A stretch of DNA of 64,000 nucleotides, from contig JADYUK010000003.1 in assembly GCA_021531755.1 (NCBI GenBank), forward strand, positions 124,001-188,000, written 5' to 3'. The number at the start of each line of letters is the position of its first letter. The first letter of the stretch is position 1. A program made the translations under genes and the position numbers. A model generated the notes under the pieces. It worked only from the letters and a program-made list of their open reading frames with translations, was not told the origin of the DNA and searched no databases. The stretch comes from Hoylesella loescheii. GTDB taxonomy: Bacteria; Bacteroidota; Bacteroidia; Bacteroidales; Bacteroidaceae. Below, piece by piece: positions 42,919 to 53,001 of this stretch.

Positions 42919-45900
42919 ATGAGACAAAGAATAATATTCCTAATTGTATCAGTACTCTCCGGCCTTTGTGGCCAGGTTATGGCGCAAAGCATTATTACCG
43001 GTAACGTGAAGGATATCTCTGGCGAGCCGATTATCGGAGCCAGTGTGGTTATCACAGGCACATCCAATGGTGTGGTGACTGACTTTGACGGAAATTTCCA
43101 ACTGAAGGCCAATGATGGTGACGAGTTGACAATCTCCTATATCGGATTCATCACCGAGAAAGTGAAAGTGAAGAGTTCTGAACCTGTCAATGTCATCATT
43201 AAGGAGGACAGGGCGGAACTTGACGAAGTGGTGGTAGTCGGAACAATCATGAAGAAGAGCGACCTTACCGGTTCGGTAGGCAGTGTCGATGGCAAGACTC
43301 TCACCGAGAAGCCTGTCACCAATGTCAACCAGGCTCTGCAGGGGCGTGTCTCGGGTGTGTTCGTTGAGCCGGGCTCGCGTCCCAGCGATGATTCTGGCAT
43401 CCGTGTGCGCGGTATGAATACTATCAATTCCGGCTCCGACCCTATCTATGTGGTTGACGGTATGGTCATGAGCAACGACTTTGGAGGTTTCAGCAGCATC
43501 AATCCCAACGACGTGGAGCATCTTGAGGTGTTGAAAGATGCTTCTGCCACAGCACTCTACGGTTCGCGTGGAGCCAATGGTGTAGTGCTTATCACCACCA
43601 AGAAGGGTGCCAGCAAGGAAGGCAGTGTCACGTATGACGGTTGGGTGAGCATCTCGTCAATGGCCCAGCGTCCGAAGACTATGGATGCCACCGATCTTGC
43701 CAACCTGCGTATTGACGCTTTTGCCAATGGATATCTGCGCAATAATCCCTCAGTCAATCGAGAGGACTATATCAACAACACGCTGCTGGGCACAAACCTC
43801 GCCTTCTCAGCCCAGGAATTCCAGAGCCGCAACGGCAACCGCTGGAACAGTTATGACTGGCTCGACCAAGTTGTGCGCACTGGTGTGCAGCACAACCACA
43901 ACGTGAGCTTCTCCAAGGCATTCGACAAGGGCAGTGTCTATTTCAGTCTCAACTATTCAAATCTGAAGGGCATTGTGAAAGGTTCTGACCAGAACAAGTA
44001 TTCGGGACGGTTCAACTCAGAGTATTACGTTAAGTCATGGTTGAAGGTAGGTACCAACACCACCTTTACACGTACCCAGGACGCCATCCCATCTGACGAT
44101 GTATATAACAAGGCACTTAGCGCCAATCCCATTCTTGACTATGCTCCATATATGGATTCTGCCACAAGGTATCAGAGCCAATATCTGACAGTATATTATC
44201 AGGCATTGTCGGAGAACTATAACAATGAGTATAATCCGTTCAATTCAATGGATATACAGAACGACCGCACACGTTCGCGCCTTGCCTCGTCCAACTTCAT
44301 CAACATCAATCCTATTAAGGGTCTGAACTTCCGTTCGACACTCTCTGTTGACTATGCCGCACAGACATCGTACACCTATACTCCCGGCAACATACAGGAG
44401 TCGGTGCGCCATGAGTCGGGCGACGCCATTGCCCAGCACGAACGCTATGAGCAAACCAACTGGCAGTGGGACAACTCGCTTTCCTATGATACACAGATTG
44501 ACAAGCATAAGTTGAATGTGATGGTGGGAACAAGTATGAGCAAGGAGTCAAACAACTACGACCTCTCAAAGGGCTACCGCTTCCCGAGCGACCATCTCGG
44601 CTATCATGAGTTAGGCGGTGCGTCGGCTTTCGAGAAGACTGTCATCGACTCAGATTTCAAAACCTCCACCTTGATGTCATACATCGTGCGTGGCAACTAT
44701 AATTACGACAGCCGGTACTTCCTCACAGCTACAGCCCGTTACGACGGGTCGTCGAAGTTTGGCAAGGGACAACGTTGGGGGATCTTCCCCTCATTCTCAT
44801 TCGCCTGGGAGGCAACCAACGAGAAATTTATGCAGAACCAGAATGTGTTCAGCCGTCTGAAATTCCGTCTTGGATATGGCATGGTCAGTAATCAGGATAT
44901 TGCAAATTACGTATATAACACATGGTACAACCCCGTCGCCCAGCGTCAGACCATTGACGGCAACACAGTAGGTATGGCAGGCTATGCATCCAGTGGCATG
45001 CGTGGAACCCCCGCCATAACATGGGAGAAGCAGAAACAGTTTAACCTCGGTGTTGATTTCGGCTTCGTCAGAAACCTCGTCACCGCATCCGTTGACCTGT
45101 TCTATATCGTCAACGACAACCTGCTCATGCAACACTCGCTGCCAGTGACCACCGGCTATTCCACCACTTGGGAGAATATCGGAAAGGTAGAGAACAAGGG
45201 TATTGAAGTGAGCATGAATGCACGCATTATCGACCAGAAAAACATCGGATGGAATTTCGGTGGCAACATCTCATACGACGGCAACAAGGTTACAAAATTA
45301 TATGGCGATGTCGAGGAGATACTGAATGGTACAGAGCGTGAGGGCAATATCTTCCTCAACCAGCCGCTACACACCATTTACACCTATCGGGCCGGAGGTA
45401 TTGCCAATGAGAGCAACCGTTCAGAATGGGAAGGCAAAAACTATAACGGACATACCGTCGAGGTGGGCGACATCTACGTGAAGGATATCTCAGGTCCTGA
45501 CGGAAAGCCCGACGGCGTGATTAACGAATACGACCGTGACATCGTGGGCAAGAGCGACCCGAAAGTATATGGAGGTTTCAACACCGATTTCAGGTACAAG
45601 AATCTCACATTGAATGCCATCTTCACATACGCACTCGGTGCAAAGAAGATAAGCGGATATTACGAGACATTGACCAGCAGTGTGGGTCTCTCGCAGGCTT
45701 CACCCGACTTGGCCGACCGTTGGAGCACCTCCAACCTCAACGCCGAGTTCCCAAGGGTTGTCAGCAACTCGTCGGGCTACAATGGCTATAAGCCTTCAGA
45801 TACAGATATGGTGATACAGAACGCCAACTATCTGCGTCTCTCGACCCTTACCTTGGCATACAGCTTCGACCGTGCCCTCATCAGCAAACTGCACCTGAGC

Positions 45901-46032
45901 AGCCTGCGCCTTTATGCCACTGCCAGCAACCTCTTCTGTCTGACTCCCTACAAAGGCTTCGACCCCGAGACTGGCGACTACAACTATCCTCCTACGAAGA
46001 CATTCACATTCGGTCTCAACGTAAGTTTCTAA
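42919..46032 (+). CDS. SusC/RagA-family TonB-dependent outer-membrane receptor
   Basis: The 1037-residue protein has a signal peptide (MRQRIIFLIVSVLSGLCGQVMA), a carboxypeptidase-D-like repeat domain (GNVKDISGEPIIGASVVITG), a TonB-box-like ELDEVVVVGTI, a plug (PVTNVNQALQGRVSGVFV, DPIYVVDGM, ASATALYGSRGANGVVLITT) and a C-terminal 22-strand barrel ending TFTFGLNVSF. It imports glycans with its SusD partner. It starts 19 bases after the GH36 stop. Confidence 0.97.
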   Translation: MRQRIIFLIVSVLSGLCGQVMAQSIITGNVKDISGEPIIGASVVITGTSNGVVTDFDGNFQLKANDGDELTISYIGFITEKVKVKSSEPVNVIIKEDRAELDEVVVVGTIMKKSDLTGSVGSVDGKTLTEKPVTNVNQALQGRVSGVFVEPGSRPSDDSGIRVRGMNTINSGSDPIYVVDGMVMSNDFGGFSSINPNDVEHLEVLKDASATALYGSRGANGVVLITTKKGASKEGSVTYDGWVSISSMAQRPKTMDATDLANLRIDAFANGYLRNNPSVNREDYINNTLLGTNLAFSAQEFQSRNGNRWNSYDWLDQVVRTGVQHNHNVSFSKAFDKGSVYFSLNYSNLKGIVKGSDQNKYSGRFNSEYYVKSWLKVGTNTTFTRTQDAIPSDDVYNKALSANPILDYAPYMDSATRYQSQYLTVYYQALSENYNNEYNPFNSMDIQNDRTRSRLASSNFININPIKGLNFRSTLSVDYAAQTSYTYTPGNIQESVRHESGDAIAQHERYEQTNWQWDNSLSYDTQIDKHKLNVMVGTSMSKESNNYDLSKGYRFPSDHLGYHELGGASAFEKTVIDSDFKTSTLMSYIVRGNYNYDSRYFLTATARYDGSSKFGKGQRWGIFPSFSFAWEATNEKFMQNQNVFSRLKFRLGYGMVSNQDIANYVYNTWYNPVAQRQTIDGNTVGMAGYASSGMRGTPAITWEKQKQFNLGVDFGFVRNLVTASVDLFYIVNDNLLMQHSLPVTTGYSTTWENIGKVENKGIEVSMNARIIDQKNIGWNFGGNISYDGNKVTKLYGDVEEILNGTEREGNIFLNQPLHTIYTYRAGGIANESNRSEWEGKNYNGHTVEVGDIYVKDISGPDGKPDGVINEYDRDIVGKSDPKVYGGFNTDFRYKNLTLNAIFTYALGAKKISGYYETLTSSVGLSQASPDLADRWSTSNLNAEFPRVVSNSSGYNGYKPSDTDMVIQNANYLRLSTLTLAYSFDRALISKLHLSSLRLYATASNLFCLTPYKGFDPETGDYNYPPTKTFTFGLNVSF

Positions 46033-46052
46033 CATTATAATACGACAACAAT

Positions 46053-47639
46053 ATGAAGAAGATATATAATATCATTTGCACCGCTTGCATAATATTTGCA
46101 ACAAGTTCCTGCTCTGACTTCCTGAACGAGGCCAACCAGACGCAGATTTCGGAAGAGCAGGTGCTCACCGACATAAAACTGGCTGACCTGAACATGCAGA
46201 GCATCTACGATGCTTTCAAGGAAAACTACAAGGACGAACGCTGCTGGTATCTGCTGCAGGGAACTGACGAGATACAGACTGGCGCACTGCAGTCGAAGGA
46301 TGCCAATGCGTCGGCATGGGACTTCTGTGATGGAGCCATGAATTCAGAGAACAGCTATGTCACCTCGGCTTGGAACTACCGCTGGCCCGTCATCGCCAAT
46401 GCCGCAAAGATAGTCAGGGCTATCAGAACCATGAATCCGCAACCTGGTTCTGCTGAGGAGCAACTGATGGGCGAGGCTGCCTTCATCCGCGGTTTCCTTA
46501 CCTATCAGTCAACAATGATATGGGGTCGTGTGCCAATCATCGACCTTCAGCGTATCGACGATGGCGAACTGTCCTACGCCCGACAGCCGCTCAAAGATGT
46601 ATGGCAGTTTATCATTGATGACTTCACTCTTGCCACAAAGGCTCCCAAGCATAATAGCGAAGGACGTGCCACAAGCTATGCCGGCTGGACTATGCTCGGC
46701 AAGGCATATATGTCGGCTCCTGAAGCAACGGGGTTGAGAGATTTCAACAAGGCAAAGGAATGTTTCGAGAAAGTGATGGATGGCACCTATACGCTGCTGC
46801 CCGACTATAATGACCTGTGGGACTATACGAAGAGTGCAACGAGCGAGGTTATCTTCACCAACACCTTCTCATGCGCTCGCGGCTATGCCAATCAGGTGCA
46901 GTTCCAGTTAGGGTCACGCGCCGCACAGAACTGGTTTGGCGACGGCTGCAGCTTTGCCGGTTACGACCATTCTGTCCCTACTGTCCATGCATACGAGACC
47001 GTAGAGAACGGTGGCGTATGGGAAGAGGGCGACGCACGCAAGGAGGCAAGTCTGCGATACGATTTCTCTTACAATGGCGTTGAGCCCGACCTTAGCAGCC
47101 TGACATGGGAAGGACTGAGCGAGGAAGACCATGACGAACTGAAACCTCACATCAAGAAGTATGAGGATTTCCGTACCGACGTTGCCTCAGGTCTTGAGGT
47201 CAACAATATGTGGCTCTCAGGCAAGAACATTCCGGTGCTTCGCTATGCCGATGTGCTGCTCTGCTATGCTGAGTGCCTTAACGAACTGGGACAGACAGCC
47301 AAGGCCGAGACCTATGTCAATCAGGTGCGCGACCGTGCATTTGGTGGCAGCCAGCCCTCAGACCTTCGTTGGAGCGGATTGAGCCAGACCGAGTTCCGCG
47401 AGAAGATGCAGGACGAGCGCATCCGTGAACTCTTCGGCGAGAACTGGCGCCGCTATGACCTCATCCGCACAGGACAGTTCCTGCCCCGCCTGAAGAAATA
47501 CAACAAATGGGCGGCACAAAGCGTTGCCGCAGGCAAGTTCAAGGATCATCTGCAGCTGTTCCCAATCCCTCTTACCGAACTGAATCAGAACCTTGACATG
47601 CGCATTGACGGTAAGTTCGACCAGAACGAAGGATATTAA
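46053..47639 (+). CDS. SusD/RagB-family glycan-binding lipoprotein
   Basis: The 528-residue lipoprotein has lipobox ATSSC (Cys20), followed by DFLNEANQTQISEEQ, TPR-like helices, AAFIRGFLTYQSTMIWG and the C-terminal ERIRELFGENWRRYDLIRTG, all SusD hallmarks. It captures alpha-galactoside glycans at the cell surface and caps the SusC barrel. It follows susC by 20 bases. Confidence 0.96.
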   Translation: MKKIYNIICTACIIFATSSCSDFLNEANQTQISEEQVLTDIKLADLNMQSIYDAFKENYKDERCWYLLQGTDEIQTGALQSKDANASAWDFCDGAMNSENSYVTSAWNYRWPVIANAAKIVRAIRTMNPQPGSAEEQLMGEAAFIRGFLTYQSTMIWGRVPIIDLQRIDDGELSYARQPLKDVWQFIIDDFTLATKAPKHNSEGRATSYAGWTMLGKAYMSAPEATGLRDFNKAKECFEKVMDGTYTLLPDYNDLWDYTKSATSEVIFTNTFSCARGYANQVQFQLGSRAAQNWFGDGCSFAGYDHSVPTVHAYETVENGGVWEEGDARKEASLRYDFSYNGVEPDLSSLTWEGLSEEDHDELKPHIKKYEDFRTDVASGLEVNNMWLSGKNIPVLRYADVLLCYAECLNELGQTAKAETYVNQVRDRAFGGSQPSDLRWSGLSQTEFREKMQDERIRELFGENWRRYDLIRTGQFLPRLKKYNKWAAQSVAAGKFKDHLQLFPIPLTELNQNLDMRIDGKFDQNEGY

Positions 47640-47685
47640 CCACATATCAACAGCCCTCATGGGCTCTATGACTACAAAGATGCCA

Positions 47686-47728
47686 AGCCCTGAAAGTGCG
47701 ATGTCATGTCGTCCTTTCAGGGCTAATT
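47686..47728 (+). terminator. Terminator of the GH36-SusC-SusD operon
   Basis: AGCCCTGAAAG (47686-47696) pairs perfectly with CTTTCAGGGCT (47714-47724), then AATTTT. It lies about 50 bases after the SusD stop. The rest of 47640-48059 shows no gene. Confidence 0.8.
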
Positions 47729-48059
47729 TTGATTGGCAATATGGAGGATGCTGTGTCTGTTACCTTTGACACACCTCCTCAGGCTACGCCTACTTCTTCA
47801 AGATGGCCGGAGAGCCCCCGACTCCGTATGGAACGGCACGCCAGTGACTACGATGGGCATTGCGCCCCCTGGGCTGGCAACGTGCTGGCTGTGAACGATG
47901 ATGTGGACTTCATGAGACTCTTCGGCAATCTCCGCGTGGCATTCGGCATAGCGGCTGCCGGATATACAGAATGGGTATACCGTATGAGGCTCCTGCTTTG
48001 TCATTGGGCGCAGCGGAATGGGGCGTGGCAGAGGTGTCTCCCGTCATGTGCCGCAGTGC

Positions 48060-49328
48060 TCATATCTGTATAGTGAGGATATCGTTTATGTCTGTCAGAT
48101 AGTTATGGCTTCTGTGCTCACATCTCACATTCCATGTCTCTTTCTCCCCGCCCTCCACAGCCAGCCTCACGGTCTTCATGCCGTATCGCTGGTTCAGCCC
48201 GTCGATGGCTCTCATCAGGGCGGAGCGTTGGCGGCGGTCGGTGACAGGGTCAAAGAGGTCGGTCTGTATTGGCGAGTCATCACATATGCCACCTAATATC
48301 ACTCCCGATTTCTTATACATGATTCCGCTGCGGTATATACGCCCTAAGGCTCTGAAGGCTGCTTGGGTTATCTCTGTCGTATCGGCTGTCGCCACCAGCA
48401 TGCGCTCTGTCACAATGTTGCTGTACTGGGGCAGGTCGTCACGGAATCTGTTGCTGCAGATAAAGACACTCACATCACGCGCACAGCACCTCTGGGCACG
48501 CAGCTTGTTTGCGCAGCTTGCCGCAAACGATGCTATGGACGACTTCAGCATGGGTAGGCTGGATATCATATTGCCGAAGCTACGGCTTGTCGTTATGCTC
48601 TTGTTCTTCACTATCTCGGTGGTGTCTATACAGCTTGTTCCGTTCAGCTCGAGCCATGTTTGGTATCCTGGCTTGTGGAAATGGTGTCTCACCCATCCCT
48701 CTCCCTTGTCGGCAAAATCCAGTGGTGTCCTCACTCCGAGATACTCCAGTTTCTCCAGTGTCCTGCGTCCAATGCCCCATATATCCCCAAGAGGCGACAT
48801 GCTGAGGGCGCGGCGGCGTTTCGTCTCGTTGTCTATGAGGCATACTCCATGATATCCGCTGTATTTCTTCGCGAACTTGCTCCCTATCTTTGCGAGAGTC
48901 TTTGACGGCGCTATGCCTACGCTTACGGGTATGTCAGTGTAGAGCCTTATCTTATCAGCGATGCCCCGCATGAGGTCGTCGAGGGCATAATGTCTCTCGT
49001 ATCCGTCAAGATAGCAGAAGCTCTCGTCTATGCTGTAGTTCTCAACATGGCTTATGCTTTTCCGCAGGATGTTTGTCACACGTTTGCTCATGGCGGCATA
49101 TAGCATCATGTTTGTGGAGAACAGTGCCACGTTGTGTCTCCTGACGATGTCTGTCTTCTGGAATATTGGGTCGCCACGCCTTAGCCCCAAGCTTTTTGCC
49201 TCGGGTGTCAGAGCCACGATGCATCCGTCATTGCTCGACAGGACACATACGGGACGTCCCTCCAGCCCTGGGTGGAAAACCTTCTCCACGGAGCAGAAGA
49301 AGCTGTTACAGTCGACAAGTGCTATCAT
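48060..49328 (-). CDS. umuC: Y-family DNA polymerase V subunit UmuC
   Basis: The 422-residue protein starts MIALVDCNSFFCSVEKVFHP and carries NDGCIVALTPEAK, NYSIDESFCYLDG, VSVGIAPSKTLAKIGSKFAK and IWGIGRRTLEKL, the palm and little-finger motifs of UmuC. It copies damaged DNA in the SOS response. It follows umuD by 4 bases in the same operon. Confidence 0.96.
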   Translation of the reverse strand: MIALVDCNSFFCSVEKVFHPGLEGRPVCVLSSNDGCIVALTPEAKSLGLRRGDPIFQKTDIVRRHNVALFSTNMMLYAAMSKRVTNILRKSISHVENYSIDESFCYLDGYERHYALDDLMRGIADKIRLYTDIPVSVGIAPSKTLAKIGSKFAKKYSGYHGVCLIDNETKRRRALSMSPLGDIWGIGRRTLEKLEYLGVRTPLDFADKGEGWVRHHFHKPGYQTWLELNGTSCIDTTEIVKNKSITTSRSFGNMISSLPMLKSSIASFAASCANKLRAQRCCARDVSVFICSNRFRDDLPQYSNIVTERMLVATADTTEITQAAFRALGRIYRSGIMYKKSGVILGGICDDSPIQTDLFDPVTDRRQRSALMRAIDGLNQRYGMKTVRLAVEGGEKETWNVRCEHRSHNYLTDINDILTIQI

Positions 49329-49332
49329 GATT

Positions 49333-50037
49333 CTAATCTTTCGGTTTGTGTATGATGTATGTCACAGTGCCCCATACGCTGAATGTGTCGTTCTCCTTCA
49401 CCTCTATCCTCGGGTATGAGGGATTGGCTGGTACGAGCCATCCGCGTCCGTCTTCCATGACAAAATGCTTCAGTGTGTACTCACCGTTATACTCGCATAC
49501 CGCGACATCCTTTGCCGATGGATTCCTGTTGCTCTTGTCCACGATGACTATGTCTCCTGAGGCTATGCCGGCATCGCGCATGGAATCGCCGCAGACACGT
49601 ATGAGATAGCTCGCCTCGGGGTGTGGGCACAGCATGCGCAGGAGGTTTATGTCCTGGCTCCGCTCGTCGTTGTCAAGCGGGATAGGGAATCCTGCCACGA
49701 TGCCGATGTCGAAGAACGGAATGTGCATCCTGCCCAGTATTGTCGCAGGATACACGTCTCCGATGCTTGTCCGTATGCCTTCAGCCATGTCCTTGCCGGC
49801 AGACACTGTGGTGTGCTTGCCTCTTCCTGCTGTCTCTGCCCGTGCTGTGTCATAGGCCATGTCTGCCTTTATGCATCCGCGTATGTACTCAGTCTTGTTG
49901 GGCTGGTTGTTTATATGGGCTGCCATGTCGGCATCGGTGCGGAATGTGAATAGCTGGCCTCCTTTTGGTGGACGCCCTGCTCCGGCACGTCGTCCGCCCC
50001 ATCCGTGTCCCTCCTTGTTGTCTTTTTCTGTTCCCAT
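49333..50037 (-). CDS. umuD: UmuD-like S24 peptidase with N-terminal ribbon-helix-helix-like extension
   Basis: The 234-residue protein from the ATG at 50037 has a C-terminal UmuD/LexA peptidase: cleavage site Ala115-Gly116 (IVAGFPIP), Ser152 in GDSMRD and Lys190 in YTLKHF. Residues 10-60 form an extra domain, GGRRAGAGRPPKGG then FTFRTDADMAAHINNQPNKT and EYIRGCIKADM, which looks like a ribbon-helix-helix with a basic arm. E. coli UmuD has about 139 residues and no such part. The protein may bind DNA and repress umuDC itself until cleaved. Confidence 0.88.
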   Translation of the reverse strand: MGTEKDNKEGHGWGGRRAGAGRPPKGGQLFTFRTDADMAAHINNQPNKTEYIRGCIKADMAYDTARAETAGRGKHTTVSAGKDMAEGIRTSIGDVYPATILGRMHIPFFDIGIVAGFPIPLDNDERSQDINLLRMLCPHPEASYLIRVCGDSMRDAGIASGDIVIVDKSNRNPSAKDVAVCEYNGEYTLKHFVMEDGRGWLVPANPSYPRIEVKENDTFSVWGTVTYIIHKPKD

Positions 50038-50374
50038 TGTTATCGTCCTTATTATTATATGTATGCCCACAAGCCGTGCCGCACGGCGGTTCCTGCAACT
50101 GTTATCGGCCGTCTGGAGTGCTCCACTGACAGGTGTCTCATGTTTCCCAGACGTAGCCGTGCGGTTCCTCTGCCTCATATTCATCTTCGTGCCCCACTTG
50201 TCTGTGTGACACATGCTATATATGGATGCAAAGTTACGAAATAATCTTGAAATATGTATTACGTATTCAAAAAAATAATCTTCTTTCCTCTGATTTTTAT
50301 CTTTCTATTGCTTTGTATAATCCTCCCGTGCATACTTATGTTATATTCTCCCTCTTCTCATGCATCCATTTTCT

Positions 50375-50420
50375 CTCCTATGCTCCTCCATTTCCTCTCC
50401 TATGCTCCTCCATTTTCTCT
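50375..50420. repeat. 22-base tandem repeat, two full copies
   Basis: CTCCTATGCTCCTCCATTT occurs at 22-base spacing (TGCTCC at 50381 and 50403), preceded by a diverged copy near 50361. Confidence 0.8.
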
Positions 50421-50525
50421 TCAAAGGAATCTTCTTTCTCTTCGATGAGCCACTTCTCCTTTCTTTATGATAATTCGGCAAGATAAAGAAAAATGCACCA
50501 GAAAGTGAAAAAAGTCGCGAAAAAA

Positions 50526-50557
50526 TTTGCATGTTATGAAATAAGTGTCTATCTTTG
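50526..50557 (+). promoter_or_regulatory. Promoter of the TonB-dependent receptor gene
   Basis: TTTG (50526-50529), a 20-base spacer and TATCTTTG (50550-50557) match the consensus. The leader would be about 165 bases. Confidence 0.75.
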
Positions 50558-50727
50558 CGGTGTCTTACGATAGTAATACACAGATACAAAGAATGCTCTT
50601 TAGCCTCTTATTCTGTATAAATGGCTGTTAGATAGAGATTTGGATGTGGCATGACAAGCATAAGACAGAATGCCTAAGGATTAAAGATAAGATTTATAGA
50701 ACAGAGAAATTAATGAAAGGAACGATT

Positions 50728-52884
50728 ATGAAGAAGATGATGATGCTTACAGCCATGACTGCTATGTCGCTCATGACGAACGCCCAGACACAGTCGGCAG
50801 CCAGTGACAGCCTGTCGCTCGATTCGATGAGTATATACCAGTTGCAGGAAGTGGTGGTGAAGGGCAGGCTGCCCAATACCCGCCTGAAGGGTGACGCTTT
50901 GTTCACGAGAATAACAGGTTCTGTGCTTGAGAAGGCCGGTACGGCTCAGGATCTGCTGCGCAAGGTGCCGGGCATGATAAAGAAGGGTGAAGACCTTGAG
51001 GTCATCGGGCGTGGTGCTCCGGTGTATTATATAAACGGCCGCAGAGTGAGAGACCTTGACGAGCTGAAGCGCCTTATGAGCGACGAGATAGCCAGTGTCG
51101 AGGTTATAACGAATCCGGGAGCCGCGTATGACGCCACGGTGACGGCTGTGGTGAGGATAAAGACTGTGAGGAGAAAGGGCGACGGACTGAGCCTCAACGC
51201 ATTCGCTAAGACAGAGCAGAGCCTGAGAACAGGGAAGAATGACCCTGAGGCACAGGTCGCTTTGAACTACCGCATAAAGGACCTTGACATCTTCGCGTCG
51301 GCAAAGGAGTGGAAATACACCATCCACCAGTGGAGCCATCTCGGCCAGACAACGATGGACCCGAAGACAGGCGAGGAGCTCTTCAGATATGACGGTGACT
51401 TCAGCCATGAGTGGCAGGGTGTCGGCACACATGTCAATGGAGGATTCAACTGGCAGATAAATGAGAACCACTCGTTAGGAGCGAAGATTGACTATGCCGT
51501 GTCTACCAAGGTTGATGCTGACGAGAAATTCTTCATGGACAAATGGGAGAGTGGAAAGCATGTGGAGTCTGTCAGGAGCGACGGTGGGAAATGGAGCGAC
51601 AATCCAGACAATATACTTGTCAACGCCTACTATAATGGCAATATCGGGAAGCTTAACATAGACTTCAATACAGATATGTATTTCTCACGTGGCAATGAGC
51701 ATCAGATGGTTGCAGAGACAGCCACGTCTGACGAGCGTGACATTGAGACCGTGACAGAATCGGACGACAACATGGTCGCCACCAAGCTCGTGTTATCTTA
51801 TCCAGTATGGAAGGGCACGCTGACGGCCGGCACTGAGGAGACGTTCGTCAGCCGTGAGAATGTCAATGAGAGCCGTGGCACAGGGCTTCCTGACTCACGC
51901 TCGGAGGTCAAGGACAATACATACGCGGCATTCATACAGTATGGTTGTGCATTGAGCCAGACGACACAGTTCAATGTGGGGTTGCGTTATGAGCATGCCT
52001 ATTTCGACTATAAGGACCTCCTCTCTGCCTCAAACAATCTCAGCCGCAAGTATGACAATCTCTTCCCCTCGGCCTCCATATCGACAGCCTTGGGCAAATT
52101 GCGCCTCTCGCTGAGCTATGCGAGCCGCACACAGCGTCCCTCTTTCAAGCAGCTGAATAACTCTATGGGCTACCACAACCGCTATGTCGTCCAGCAGGGC
52201 AATGCCAAGCTGAAACCGTCGATAGAGCACACGGTGTCGTTGACAGCCATGTACGGCATGTTCACGTTGGGCGCCAACTATTCGAGGTATAATGACTTGG
52301 TCTGCAACTGGAGCGAGCAGATGAACGATGAGGGCATGATACTCGTCAGCTACAAGAACATTGACTCTCCCCAGCGCCAGCTTAACCTCTTCGCTGTTGC
52401 CAACAAGACATGGGGCTGCTACTCGCCATCATGGACCCTGGCCTTTGTGAAGCAGTGGCTCACCCTCGACCTTGACAATGGCCGGCAGTCATTCGGCAAG
52501 CCCATGTGGGTGTTCAACGCCAACAACGCCTTCCGCCTGAAGCATGACTGGCAGCTCGAGCTGAACTCAGAGTTCCATAGCAAGGCCGACTACAGCAATG
52601 TCCGCCTGACGTGCAACTACTGGTGGCTTGAGACCGTAGTCCAGAAATCTCTGCTGAAGGACAAGAGCCTCACGCTGCGTCTCTCATGGCAGGATATGGT
52701 GCGCAAGGGCAACAATGATGTCTTCATCAACTATGGCAGCTATCATATCTACCAGACGAACACGATGGATTTCAACCGTGTTGTGTTCACTGTGCGCTAT
52801 GCCTTCAATGCCACCCGCAGCAAGTATAAGGGCACAGGAGCCGGCAAGGACGCTCTGAGCCGTATGAGCACGTCGCAGAAGTGA
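50728..52884 (+). CDS. TonB-dependent receptor, OMP_b-brl_3 type
   Basis: The 718-residue protein from the ATG at 50728 has a signal peptide (MKKMMMLTAMTAMSLMTNAQ), a TonB-box-like QLQEVVVKG, a plug with GTAQDLLRKVPGMIKKGEDL, YYINGRRVRDLDELKRL and VEVITNPGAAYDATVTAVV, and a barrel. There is no N-terminal carboxypeptidase-like repeat, and it has no SusD partner, so it differs from SusC. Substrate unknown: it may take up metal complexes, peptides or other ligands. An in-frame ATG at 50644 is 28 residues upstream and leads with charged residues, so it was rejected. Confidence 0.9.
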   Translation: MKKMMMLTAMTAMSLMTNAQTQSAASDSLSLDSMSIYQLQEVVVKGRLPNTRLKGDALFTRITGSVLEKAGTAQDLLRKVPGMIKKGEDLEVIGRGAPVYYINGRRVRDLDELKRLMSDEIASVEVITNPGAAYDATVTAVVRIKTVRRKGDGLSLNAFAKTEQSLRTGKNDPEAQVALNYRIKDLDIFASAKEWKYTIHQWSHLGQTTMDPKTGEELFRYDGDFSHEWQGVGTHVNGGFNWQINENHSLGAKIDYAVSTKVDADEKFFMDKWESGKHVESVRSDGGKWSDNPDNILVNAYYNGNIGKLNIDFNTDMYFSRGNEHQMVAETATSDERDIETVTESDDNMVATKLVLSYPVWKGTLTAGTEETFVSRENVNESRGTGLPDSRSEVKDNTYAAFIQYGCALSQTTQFNVGLRYEHAYFDYKDLLSASNNLSRKYDNLFPSASISTALGKLRLSLSYASRTQRPSFKQLNNSMGYHNRYVVQQGNAKLKPSIEHTVSLTAMYGMFTLGANYSRYNDLVCNWSEQMNDEGMILVSYKNIDSPQRQLNLFAVANKTWGCYSPSWTLAFVKQWLTLDLDNGRQSFGKPMWVFNANNAFRLKHDWQLELNSEFHSKADYSNVRLTCNYWWLETVVQKSLLKDKSLTLRLSWQDMVRKGNNDVFINYGSYHIYQTNTMDFNRVVFTVRYAFNATRSKYKGTGAGKDALSRMSTSQK

Positions 52885-52912
52885 TATCAGACGGAGATTC
52901 AGTGATATGCTG

Positions 52913-52980
52913 AGAGGCCTGGCAGGAAGAGTCTGAGGGAATGTTGTACTTATCCCACCGGCTCTTTCTGTCAGGCCTCT
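52913..52980. terminator. Long hairpin between convergent genes
   Basis: AGAGGCCTGGCAGGAAGA pairs with TCTTTCTGTCAGGCCTCT over 18 positions with two G-U pairs. It separates the receptor from the symporter gene. Confidence 0.7.
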
Positions 52981-53001
52981 TTGTGTCCTTGTGTGTCCCT
53001 G

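Larger units (their letters stand above)
50038..50727. other. Intergenic region with two opposed promoters and a repeat
   Basis: No gene is recognised. It has TAACTTTG on the minus strand (50229-50236) as umuD promoter candidate without a normal -33 element, 22-base repeats at 50375-50420, and the promoter of the TonB-dependent receptor at 50526-50557. Confidence 0.6.
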
